Source: a virus. From it: 22,350 nucleotides of DNA. Under the pieces are notes generated by a model. The model searched no databases, was not told the DNA's origin, and worked only from the letters and a program-made list of their open reading frames with translations. Location of the stretch: the IMG/VR virus record IMGVR_UViG_3300042868_005185, positions 1 through 22,350 of that record; one strand, given 5' to 3'. The translations under genes were made by a program, and so were the position numbers. Within the stretch, counting starts at the first letter, position 1; every line of letters begins with the position of its first letter. Shown in pieces: positions 1 through 6,561 of this stretch.

Positions 1-1
1 C

Positions 2-118
2 TCGCAAGTGGCGACGGCAAACGCCGAGCTAAAGCGCATGGATGAACAGGCTGCAAAGGCTGTGCCGCCGCCAGCCGCTGTGCTGGAACTGGCGCGGAAG
101 CTGCGGAGGGCTGCGTGA
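2..118 (+). CDS. C-terminal end of an unidentified phage protein (partial)
   Basis: Only the last 38 codons are inside the window; the reading frame is open from base 2 and stops at TGA 116-118. The visible tail is a charged, Ala-rich helical stretch with a triple proline (VPPPAAVLELARKLRRAA at the end). It has no recognisable motif and I do not know the family. Its stop codon overlaps the GTG start of the next gene, and the GGAGGG at 105-110 near its end serves as the ribosome binding site of that gene. This overlap with a well-supported downstream start is the main reason to believe it is a real gene rather than chance reading frame. Confidence 0.6.
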   Translation, partial: SQVATANAELKRMDEQAAKAVPPPAAVLELARKLRRAA

Positions 119-279
119 GCCTCGTTCAATGCGCCGGTGGTTGGTGCAAACGGCGCGAGTCCTGCGCCCACTACCACGCACCGCCGCTGCAAGACCACGA
201 ACCCAGCGAGCGGCTATGCCCCCCGGGGGAAGACCAGCCCGAGCCGATCAAGCCGGCGAAAGTGCCCGCAAATGGCTGA
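115..279 (+). CDS. 54-residue Cys-rich mini-protein
   Basis: This is a short ORF starting at GTG, four bases after GGAGGG at 105-110, with the preceding stop nested in the start (GTGA). The product has four cysteines, at residues 6, 11, 17 and 35, and histidines at 19, 21 and 28, all in its first 35 residues, followed by a Pro/Glu-rich tail. This pattern could bind one metal ion, but it matches no zinc-finger signature I can name. The strong Shine-Dalgarno and the overlaps at both ends (the next gene starts eight bases before its stop) argue that it is translated. It lies in the early accessory cluster next to recombination genes. The function is unknown. Confidence 0.6.
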   Translation: MSLVQCAGGWCKRRESCAHYHAPPLQDHEPSERLCPPGEDQPEPIKPAKVPANG

Positions 280-469
280 CCTCTGCCCCGGCAAGCACAG
301 CACCGCAGCAAAAGGGCTGCTCGGTCTGTGCATCCGCTGCGACCGCATGAGCGAGCGCGGGCGCATGGAGCCTGCGGCCAGGCTGGAAAGCGGAGTGGCG
401 GTTTGCGAGCACTGGGTTCGGCTGCGGATGGTGCAGCGGCAGAGGATGAGCGAGAGGGTGACGAATTGA
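272..469 (+). CDS. 65-residue Cys-rich mini-protein with a CX2C pair
   Basis: The ATG at 272 is chosen because it overlaps the stop of the upstream mini-gene by eight bases, as is usual in this cluster. The reading frame is open further upstream, but an earlier start would overlap that gene almost completely. The product has Cys5, a CIRC pair at 20-23 and Cys45, so four cysteines that could form a small zinc ribbon, followed by an Arg/Met-rich basic tail (VRLRMVQRQRMSERV). A basic tail with a metal site suggests nucleic-acid binding, but this is inference. There is no strong Shine-Dalgarno, so translation is probably coupled to the gene before it. I do not recognise the family. Confidence 0.55.
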   Translation: MADLCPGKHSTAAKGLLGLCIRCDRMSERGRMEPAARLESGVAVCEHWVRLRMVQRQRMSERVTN

Positions 470-852
470 GCGACAAGCGGCTTTTCATCCTGGCAGGCCA
501 AGGCCGGCGCAGTGCCGTGCAGTGGATCGAGCGCGAGGCCCCGGAAGGCTGGCGCATTGAGTGCAGCCCGCCCCGGCGCGGCGCCGACATCAATGCAGCC
601 CTGCACGCAAAGCTGGGGGAAATCGCCGCTGCTGTGCCGTGGGCAGGCAAGCACCGAAGCATTGAGGTGTGGAAGCGCCTGCTGGTGGCCGCATGGACGC
701 GCGTTCAGGGCGAGGCGGTCGAACTGCTGCCGGCTCTGGACGGGCACGGGGTAGACATCGTGTTTAGGCGCACGTCGCAGATGACGCAGGCGGAGATGCG
801 CGACCTGTTGGCGTTTGTCGATGCGTGGGCCGCTGAGAACGTGCCATCTTGA
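466..852 (+). CDS. ninB: NinB-like phage recombination protein
   Basis: The product (128 aa) resembles NinB/Orf of lambdoid phages, a single-strand DNA binding recombination mediator that helps load recombinase in place of RecFOR. Hallmarks seen are the central stretch with WAGKHRSIEVWKRLLVAAW, followed by a region ending in VFRRTSQMTQAEMRDLLAFV; the family shows W-hydrophilic-SxExWK and TSxM-xxxEhxxLL at the same places. Length is close to the family norm of about 140 residues. The start chosen is TTG at 466, nested in the upstream stop (TTGA), with GAGAGG at 452-457 upstream; no ATG or GTG fits the N-terminus. It sits in the same cluster as a VRR-NUC nuclease, as expected of a nin-like recombination module. 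Confidence 0.8.
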   Translation: MSDKRLFILAGQGRRSAVQWIEREAPEGWRIECSPPRRGADINAALHAKLGEIAAAVPWAGKHRSIEVWKRLLVAAWTRVQGEAVELLPALDGHGVDIVFRRTSQMTQAEMRDLLAFVDAWAAENVPS

Positions 853-877
853 AAGCGGCGGCGCGTGGCGCGCGGGC

Positions 878-1210
878 ATGGCATCACGAAAGGCAACCGT
901 GAAGTACGGCGCAAAGAAAGACGCAAACCACGCAGAGATTGTGGAGGCGCTGAAAGGCCACGGCGCGTATGTGATTGACACGTCAGGCATGGGCCAAGGC
1001 TTCCCCGATTTGATCCTCGGATATGCAGGGAAGACGCTCTTGATGGAAATCAAGAACCCAAAGACCTCTTACGGGCGTCGGGGCTTGAACAAGAACCAAG
1101 AGAAGTGGCGCCAAGCGTGGACGGGCGGCCCGTACAGCGTGGTTACAGATGTACCGGGCGCGCTGTCTGCGCTGCGGATGCTGGAAGACAAGAAAGAGGA
1201 AACAGAGTGA
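878..1210 (+). CDS. VRR-NUC domain nuclease
   Basis: This 110-residue protein is a PD-(D/E)XK nuclease of the VRR-NUC type, found as stand-alone phage enzymes thought to cut branched or junction DNA. The catalytic core is visible: Glu20 in the first helix, PD at residues 43-44 (GFPDLILGY), E57-I-K59 (LLMEIKNPK) and the following LNKNQEKW with the conserved Gln74. The ATG at 878 is preferred because the product then begins shortly before the domain. An in-frame ATG at 815 would add 21 residues read from inside ninB. The Shine-Dalgarno at 878 is weak. The protein is followed by a GTGA overlap with the zinc-knuckle gene. It is likely part of the phage recombination or junction-processing machinery. 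Confidence 0.8.
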   Translation: MASRKATVKYGAKKDANHAEIVEALKGHGAYVIDTSGMGQGFPDLILGYAGKTLLMEIKNPKTSYGRRGLNKNQEKWRQAWTGGPYSVVTDVPGALSALRMLEDKKEETE

Positions 1211-1641
1211 AGTGCACAAAATGCGGCCGTCTAGGCCACCTGTTCGCAAACTGCAACGTAGACCCAGAGGCAGCAGCCCGCGAAGCCGCAGCGGCAATCC
1301 GCGCAGTGGCGAAGCGCTATCCCGATGGCATAGAGCTTGCAGACCTCCTGGCCGAGGCGAACGTAAAGCGCGACCGTGGCGAGAAGCTGGTTGTCAGCCT
1401 GCGAAAGGCCGGGGAGTTGGTCAAGCGGCAGACCGTGGGGCGCAAGACGCTGTTCACTGCGGCAGAGCATGAGGCCGAGCTGCTTGCGTTTGTGGAAAGG
1501 CTCGCCAAGGCCGCCAAGAAGCCACAGGCAGTAGGCCGCCGCTGGCCCGAAACGTCTTCATGGACGCCGCCGCAGCCGCGAATCCCGAGCGTGTGGCATC
1601 TGGGCCAGATGGCGGCCAATGAGGAGAGGCAGGCAGCATGA
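1207..1641 (+). CDS. CCHC zinc-knuckle protein with a winged-helix-like middle
   Basis: The start is GTG at 1207, nested in the upstream stop, with AGAGGA about eight bases upstream. The 144-residue product opens with a perfect CX2CX4HX4C zinc knuckle (Cys3, Cys6, His11, Cys16), the motif known from retroviral nucleocapsids and single-stranded nucleic-acid binding proteins. Residues of about 25-85 form a helix-rich unit with a pattern like a winged helix (YPDGIELADLLAEANV, a second helix, then the hairpin-like VKRQTVGRKTLFT). The C-terminus is Pro/Trp-rich. I infer nucleic-acid binding, possibly RNA or single-stranded DNA. Its position downstream of ninB and the nuclease fits DNA metabolism or late-gene regulation. 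No named family can be given. Confidence 0.7.
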   Translation: MKCTKCGRLGHLFANCNVDPEAAAREAAAAIRAVAKRYPDGIELADLLAEANVKRDRGEKLVVSLRKAGELVKRQTVGRKTLFTAAEHEAELLAFVERLAKAAKKPQAVGRRWPETSSWTPPQPRIPSVWHLGQMAANEERQAA

Positions 1642-2117
1642 GAAAGCGCAGCAGCTACAGACCGCGCCATGTGAACCCCACGGCACACCTGATGGCAATG
1701 ATGGGCGCCTGTGCTCTGTCCCGTGACGATGTGCTGATCCGCGCAGACAACCTGCGCGCCAAGGTGGAGCTAGTGGCGCAAGGCAAGGCCACGCAGGACG
1801 ACTGGCGGTGGATCTTCGATTGCCTGAACGCAGTCGAGGAGCTTTGCCTGATGAAGATCGCGCGCGGGCTGGAAGTTGTGGAGAGTGTTCAGGAGTTGAT
1901 GGCAGAGGTTCTAGACCGCCAGAAGACCACCGGCACGAAAGCACTCCGCGCCTCGGAACTGGCCGCGCTCCGCGACTTCGCAGCCGACTACACGGCCATT
2001 CTGTCGGGCGTGACCCAGCAGCAGTACATGACGGCACAGCGCCGGGTAGAGGACCGCATCAGGCGGGTTCTGTCGGGGGAGAAGATTCCCGCGAGTTGGA
2101 AGGTGGTGGAGGCATGA
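1638..2117 (+). CDS. Phage protein of a recurrent family, function unknown
   Basis: The ATG at 1638 overlaps the preceding stop (ATGA) and follows a purine-rich GAGGAGAGG. The 159-residue product begins with the basic MRKRSSYRPRHV and is then almost wholly helical: a conserved-looking WRWIFDCLNAVEELC segment, a second helical pair with LRASELAALRDFAADY, and a basic end. The opening KRSxYRP motif and this helical layout recall a family seen in prophages of Burkholderiales just upstream of late genes, known only as hypothetical. Its position next to the helix-turn-helix gene and before terminase makes a regulatory role conceivable, but nothing in the sequence proves it. Confidence 0.75.
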   Translation: MRKRSSYRPRHVNPTAHLMAMMGACALSRDDVLIRADNLRAKVELVAQGKATQDDWRWIFDCLNAVEELCLMKIARGLEVVESVQELMAEVLDRQKTTGTKALRASELAALRDFAADYTAILSGVTQQQYMTAQRRVEDRIRRVLSGEKIPASWKVVEA

Positions 2118-2371
2118 GCGAAGACCGAGACATGCTCGCCCGCCGGCTGCTTCAGAACTACGACGCTGCCCGCGATGACTTGGCCTGCCTGACGGATGCC
2201 CAGCGTGAGGCGCTGACGCTCGCCGCCAAGGGCTACGCCTACAAAGACATAGCCGCACTGCTGGGCGTCAGCCGATCCGCTGTGCTGAAACGGCTGGAGT
2301 TGGCGACTAGCAAGCTCAATCGCAACATGGCCGAGTGCATCGCCCTAGCGGCGGTTGCTGGGTGGGTTTGA
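2114..2371 (+). CDS. LuxR/sigma-4-type helix-turn-helix protein
   Basis: The start ATG overlaps the upstream stop (ATGA) and is preceded by GGAGG. The 85-residue product has a helix-turn-helix of the GerE/sigma region 4 kind at residues 28-66: LTDAQREALTLAAKGYAYKD, then IAALLGVSRSAVLKRLELAT as turn and recognition helix. There is no receiver, ligand-binding or sigma region 2 domain, so it is a stand-alone DNA-binding unit. As the last gene before the terminase block, it occupies the place of the late activator or antiterminator in lambdoid phages. I infer that it may control the late operon; it could equally be a packaging accessory DNA-binding protein. Confidence 0.75.
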   Translation: MSEDRDMLARRLLQNYDAARDDLACLTDAQREALTLAAKGYAYKDIAALLGVSRSAVLKRLELATSKLNRNMAECIALAAVAGWV

Positions 2372-2392
2372 CAAAAGGCGGGATAATAGAGT

Positions 2393-2533
2393 ATGGCTAA
2401 GGCACTCGTGGCGGACATAATCAAAGCGTTGGTATATGGCGCATGTTTTGCCCTGCTGTATGTAGCAGGCGTTATCGCGCTAGCGTGCGCCTTCTTGGCG
2501 CCGCTGGCCATACTCATGAGGATGGCAGGGTAA
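2393..2533 (+). CDS. 46-residue single-pass membrane peptide
   Basis: This small ORF runs from ATG 2393 to TAA 2531-2533. The product begins MAKALVADIIKALVYGACF, and residues of about 11-41 are an uninterrupted hydrophobic stretch (Leu/Ala/Val/Ile with two Cys), followed by a short basic end. It would be one long or two short membrane helices. It is the only gene between the regulator and terS, an interval that in P22 and lambda is filled by lysis genes. A tiny holin-like or pinholin-like role is therefore possible but unproven. It is not overlapped by another good gene, and it stops three bases before the terS start. A GGCGGGA lies about 10 bases upstream of its start. Confidence 0.55.
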   Translation: MAKALVADIIKALVYGACFALLYVAGVIALACAFLAPLAILMRMAG

Positions 2534-2536
2534 CAG

Positions 2537-2995
2537 ATGACTGAGAAGCGCAAAGGCGGTCGGTCCGCGCCAGCTCAAGACAAACTCTCCGCCATCGGCG
2601 CTGAGGGTATCGCGCTGCGCATCGCAAACGGTGAGACATACCGCGAGATAGCGGGGAGTGTTGGCGTCAGCCTGGGGGTTTTGTGCCATTGGATTGAAGC
2701 GACACCCGAACGCTCTCAGGCGTGCGCGCGTGCGCGCGAGATTTCGGCGCAGGCGTTTGAAGAGCGGGCGCAGGAAGAGATTGAAGACGCCAAAGACCCC
2801 TTTGAGCTTGCCAAGGCCAAGGAGCTGGCTGTTCATTGGCGCTGGCGGGCAAAGGCTGTGAATCCGCGCAGGTATGGCGATAAGGTGGCTGTGGGCGGCG
2901 CTGACGACTTGCCCGCCATCAAGGGCATGCCTGACGATGCCTTGCAAGCCAAGATCGCCGCGCTGACGGCCAAGGTCAATGGCAAGCAGAGCTGA
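2537..2995 (+). CDS. terS: Terminase small subunit
   Basis: This 152-residue protein recognises the packaging site on concatemeric phage DNA and recruits the large subunit. A helix-turn-helix lies at about residues 33-55 (NGETYREIAGSVGVSLGVLC then HWIE), followed by a helical, acidic oligomerisation segment and the ELAVHWRWRAKAVNPRRYGD signature (about 97-115), which is typical of phage small terminases of this type. The C-terminal helix overlaps the start of the large subunit gene by 17 bases, the usual coupled arrangement. The ATG at 2537 follows the small membrane-peptide gene by three bases, with GGG at about ten bases upstream. In P22 the pac site lies within this gene. Confidence 0.88.
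   Translation: MTEKRKGGRSAPAQDKLSAIGAEGIALRIANGETYREIAGSVGVSLGVLCHWIEATPERSQACARAREISAQAFEERAQEEIEDAKDPFELAKAKELAVHWRWRAKAVNPRRYGDKVAVGGADDLPAIKGMPDDALQAKIAALTAKVNGKQS
2721..2738. repeat. 18-bp alternating purine-pyrimidine tract inside terS
   Basis: The sequence CGTGCGCGCGTGCGCGCG alternates pyrimidine and purine without a break and consists of two tandem 8-bp units plus CG. It falls in codons for an ACARAR stretch in the small terminase. Such tracts can adopt left-handed or locally melted DNA under supercoiling. Because P22 carries its pac site in the equivalent gene, a link to packaging initiation is possible, but compositional bias in GC-rich codons is a simpler explanation. Confidence 0.4.
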
Positions 2996-4421
2996 CCTAG
3001 AGGAGCTTGCGCTACTGCTGGAGGAGCAGGCCGCGAGAATCGCCGCGAATCGTTACCGCACGATATTCGGCAGCCTGTATGGCTGGCAGCGCGAGTTTAT
3101 CCACGCGACCGGCAGATACTCGCAGTGCTGCCTGATCGCAGCAAACCGCATCGGCAAGACGTACACGGGCACATATATCGACGCGATACACGCGCTCGGT
3201 GAGTATCCCGATGATTGGGACGGCCACAGATTCAGCCATGCCCCGCTTATCTGGTGCCTTGGATACTCGGGCGAGAAAACCCGCGACCTATTGCAAGCGC
3301 CGCTAGTAGGCCGGAAAAATGGGGATACTTTCGAGGGCGGGTTAATCCCCGCTGACAGAATCCTCGGCTATGAATCCATGACGGGCACGCCCAACGCGGT
3401 GCGAACCCTACTAATCAAGCACAAGAGCGGGGAAACCTCGCGTATCCAGTTCTGGAGCTACAGCCAAGGCCAGCACGCGCTGATGGGTGACGCTGTGGAC
3501 TGGTTCCACATTGACGAGGAGCCGCGCGATCCTGCCATCTTCCCGCAGGTCTTGGTGCGGACGGCTTCCGGCGACCGTGGAGAGGGCGGGCGGGGCATCC
3601 TGACGTTTACCCCGGAGAACGGGCGCACGGACTTGGTGTTGCAGTTCATGGACAGCCCAAGCCGCGCTCAGTTCTGTATGCAGAAGGGGTGGGACGACGC
3701 GCCTCACCTCAGCGAGAGCGTGAAGACGGACCTTCTAGCCAGCTTCCCGGCCCACCAGCGCGAGATGAGAACCAAGGGCATCCCGATGCTCGGGCATGGC
3801 CGCATCTATGACATTGCAGAGGATGACGTTATCTGCCAGCCGTTCCCGATACCCCCTCACTTCCGGGTTATCGGCGGCATGGACTTTGGTTTCGATCACC
3901 CGCAATCTCAGGTGCAGCTAGTTATTGACCCCGAAGGCGACATGCTGTATCTTACGAAGGCATGGAAGAAATCCCGCATAAGCCCGATTGAGGCATGGGG
4001 CGCGACTAAATCATGGGCGGCAGGGGTTCCTATCGCTTGGCCGCTGGATGGTCTGCAAACTGAGAAGGGCAGCGGCAAGCAGCAGAAGGCATACTATGTA
4101 GAGGCAGGGTTCAAACTTCTGTCAGAACATGCGACGTGGCCGGATGGCTCTAACGGCGTCGAGGCGGGGATATTTGAAATCCGCGACCTGATGCTGAAGG
4201 GCAGATTCAAGATATTCGCAGGGCTGCGGGATATTCTCGACGAGTTTCTGCAATACCACCGCGACGATAACGGGAAGATTGTCAAGGTGAAGGACGACGC
4301 CCTAGACGCGATGCGGTATGCCTACATGATGCGCCGCTATGCCGTGGCGTTTGGGGAGATTGGGCAAACCCCGCCGCCGCTGCCGCCCCCTATACCGATG
4401 GTTTCGGCGTGGTCGCGGTGA
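2979..4421 (+). CDS. terL: Terminase large subunit (packaging ATPase-nuclease)
   Basis: This 480-residue protein is the DNA packaging motor and headful nuclease. The ATPase half shows Walker A at residues 54-61 (AANRIGKT) preceded by the adenine-binding YGWQREF (34-40), Walker B with the catalytic Glu at 174-181 (DWFHIDEE), and the coupling motif at 209-215 (TFTPENG). The nuclease half has the first metal-binding Asp at 302 (GGMDFGFDHP) and the last acidic pair at about 439-443 (KDDALDAMRY). A Pro-rich tail closes the protein. All catalytic residues expected of the Terminase_6 type are present, so it looks intact. The ATG overlaps terS by 17 bases, with a modest AAGG three bases upstream. Confidence 0.95.
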   Translation: MASRADLEELALLLEEQAARIAANRYRTIFGSLYGWQREFIHATGRYSQCCLIAANRIGKTYTGTYIDAIHALGEYPDDWDGHRFSHAPLIWCLGYSGEKTRDLLQAPLVGRKNGDTFEGGLIPADRILGYESMTGTPNAVRTLLIKHKSGETSRIQFWSYSQGQHALMGDAVDWFHIDEEPRDPAIFPQVLVRTASGDRGEGGRGILTFTPENGRTDLVLQFMDSPSRAQFCMQKGWDDAPHLSESVKTDLLASFPAHQREMRTKGIPMLGHGRIYDIAEDDVICQPFPIPPHFRVIGGMDFGFDHPQSQVQLVIDPEGDMLYLTKAWKKSRISPIEAWGATKSWAAGVPIAWPLDGLQTEKGSGKQQKAYYVEAGFKLLSEHATWPDGSNGVEAGIFEIRDLMLKGRFKIFAGLRDILDEFLQYHRDDNGKIVKVKDDALDAMRYAYMMRRYAVAFGEIGQTPPPLPPPIPMVSAWSR

Positions 4422-4477
4422 TAAACTGAGGCAGCCGAGCATCATTCGCGCCGCCGGCAGCGCAGTGAGGGGGAAAT

Positions 4478-6526
4478 ATGGCCCAACTGAGCAAAGAAGA
4501 CCGGCTGCGCAATCTCCACGCGAGTGCGCTGGCTGAATTTGATACTGTCTGGGATGCCTCGCGCGATCAGCGTTTGCAGGCCCTGGAGGATCGGCGTTTC
4601 TACAGTATCGCAGGGGCGCAGTGGGAAGGCGCGCTAGGCGAGCAGTTCGCCAACAAACCGCGCTTCGAGTTCAACAAAGTCCATTTGGCGGTTATCCGCA
4701 TCATCAACGAATACCGGAACAACCGGGTAACCGTTGACTTCACCAGCCGCGACGGCTCAGACGCTGACGAGCTGGCCGATACCTGCGACGGCCTGCTGCG
4801 GGCTGACGAGACTGCTTGCAGCGCTGATGAGGCGTATGACAACGCTTTTGAGGAAGCCGCGTCCGGTGGCTTCGGCGCCTGGCGCCTGCGTGCCTGCTAC
4901 GAAGACGACGAAGACGACGAGAACGACGCGCAGCGCGTGATGATCGAACCGATCCACGATGCCGATACCTGCGTGTTCTTCAACCTTGACGCGCGCCGCC
5001 AAGACAAGGCAGACGCCCGCCGTTGCTGGGTGCTGACGCCCTACACCCATGCGAAGTTTGAGGCTGAGTTCGGCCATAGCCCGGTTGACTGGCCTAAAGA
5101 TCAGTGGGATTGGGCTTTCGAGTGGATGACGCCTGACATCGTGTGGGTGTGCGAGTTCTACGAAATCACGGAGACGCGCGAGCTTGTCCACGTTTTCGAG
5201 AGCCTGGACGGCCAAGAGGTCAAGGTAACCGCCGCCGAGTTGAAGGGAGACCCGGAGATGATGTCGCAGCTACTGGCGACGGGGCATCGCTTGGTGCGTG
5301 AAAAGCGCATGGAGCGCAAGCAAGTCCGCAAATACATCATGAGCGGGCAGGGCGTTGAGGAAGACTGCGGGGTCATCCCCGGCCGCTGTATCCCGATCAT
5401 CCCGGTATTCGGCAAGCGCTGGGTTGTGGATGGCGTGGAGCGCATGATGGGCCACGTTCGGCTAGCGAAGGACGCCCAGCGGCTTACCAACATGCTGATG
5501 TCGTGGCTGGCTGAGATGTCCGCCCGCTTCGACACCGAGAAACCAATCTTCACGCCCGAACAGGTTGCGCGTCACGCGGCCATGTGGGCGGAAGACAACG
5601 TCAAGAAATACCCGTACCTGCTGGCAGACAACCAGAAAGACGCCAGCGGCTCGCCAATCCCGGGCAGCAATGCGCCTGTGGCGTACACCCGCGCGCCGAA
5701 TATCCCGCCCGCTATGGCCGCGCTGTCGCAGCTTGCGGGGGTGGCGCTGACTGAACTTCTGGGCAACCAAGAAGCCGGCGAGCAGTTGCAGGCCAACATC
5801 AGCGGCAAGGTAATGGAGTTGATCCAGACGCGGATCGACATGCAGGCTTTCATCTACCTGTCCAACTTCGCCAAAGCTCAAAAGCGAAGCGGTGAAGTGT
5901 GGCTGTCGATGAAGAAAGAGCTGACGGTTGAGGAGTCGCGCCGCATGAAGACCGTGCAGCGCGACGGCAAGACCGGCTCTGTCGTGGTGAACGAACCCTA
6001 CTATGACCAAGAGCAAGCGCGCGAGGTGGTGAAGAACGACCTCAGCCGCGCGAACCTTGAAGTAAACGTGCAAGTCGGCCCGAGCAGCAGCAGCAAGCGG
6101 CAGGCTGTCGTGCGTCAACTGCTTAACCTGCGCCAGATTGAGCAAGACCCGCAGACGGCCAAGGCTCTTACTCTGTCGATCATCGCCAATATTGAGGGCG
6201 AGGGGCTAGGCGACCTCAACGATTGGGCGCGCATGGAGGGTATCCGCCTCGGCACGATCAAACCCACCGATGAGGAGAGGGAACAACTCGCCGCCGAAGC
6301 CCAAAACCAGCAGCCCAACGCCCAAGAGCAGTATTTCAGGGCAGCGGCCGAGCGGGAATCGGCAGACGCCGCGCTGGCCCGCGCAGGTACGGTGGACAAA
6401 ATCGCCGGCGCCGACCTGAAGAAAGCCCAGACCGCCGAAACGTGGGCCAAGGCGATGGGTGAGGAACAAGCGCAACAAATCGCCAGCATTGATACGCTCA
6501 GGGGATTGCTACAGCCGCAAATCTGA
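4478..6526 (+). CDS. P22-type portal protein
   Basis: This 682-residue protein forms the dodecameric DNA-entry ring at one capsid vertex. Length (P22 gp1 has 725), order after terL, and segments such as FEFNKVHLAVIRIINEYRNN (63-82) and EPIHDADTCVFFNLDARRQD (157-176) identify the P22 portal family. An uninterrupted acidic run at 142-149 (EDDEDDEN) lies in a wing-domain loop. The last 100 residues are helical, Gln/Ala/Glu-rich and coiled-coil-like, but shorter than the long barrel of P22. The ATG is well supported by GGGGGAAAT directly upstream. The 56-base gap before it carries no convincing gene or terminator. Confidence 0.92.
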   Translation: MAQLSKEDRLRNLHASALAEFDTVWDASRDQRLQALEDRRFYSIAGAQWEGALGEQFANKPRFEFNKVHLAVIRIINEYRNNRVTVDFTSRDGSDADELADTCDGLLRADETACSADEAYDNAFEEAASGGFGAWRLRACYEDDEDDENDAQRVMIEPIHDADTCVFFNLDARRQDKADARRCWVLTPYTHAKFEAEFGHSPVDWPKDQWDWAFEWMTPDIVWVCEFYEITETRELVHVFESLDGQEVKVTAAELKGDPEMMSQLLATGHRLVREKRMERKQVRKYIMSGQGVEEDCGVIPGRCIPIIPVFGKRWVVDGVERMMGHVRLAKDAQRLTNMLMSWLAEMSARFDTEKPIFTPEQVARHAAMWAEDNVKKYPYLLADNQKDASGSPIPGSNAPVAYTRAPNIPPAMAALSQLAGVALTELLGNQEAGEQLQANISGKVMELIQTRIDMQAFIYLSNFAKAQKRSGEVWLSMKKELTVEESRRMKTVQRDGKTGSVVVNEPYYDQEQAREVVKNDLSRANLEVNVQVGPSSSSKRQAVVRQLLNLRQIEQDPQTAKALTLSIIANIEGEGLGDLNDWARMEGIRLGTIKPTDEEREQLAAEAQNQQPNAQEQYFRAAAERESADAALARAGTVDKIAGADLKKAQTAETWAKAMGEEQAQQIASIDTLRGLLQPQI

Positions 6527-6561
6527 TATATTCGCGCGCATCCGGTAACCCGAGAGGACGC

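Noticed and set aside
214-1053. 279-codon minus-strand frame over the early cluster
   Set aside because: It lies opposite NinB and nuclease genes that have clear motifs; composition is that of a shadow frame.
2368-2397. TTGACA before the membrane-peptide gene as a late promoter
   Set aside because: A perfect -35 is present, but the best -10 at 16-18 bp is only TATGGC-like and would overlap the start codon; the AT-rich GATAAT is eight bases away, too close.
6506-6532. TTGCTA plus TATATT ahead of the scaffold gene as a promoter
   Set aside because: The -35 matches only four of six bases and the spacer is 15 bp, too short for a supported call.
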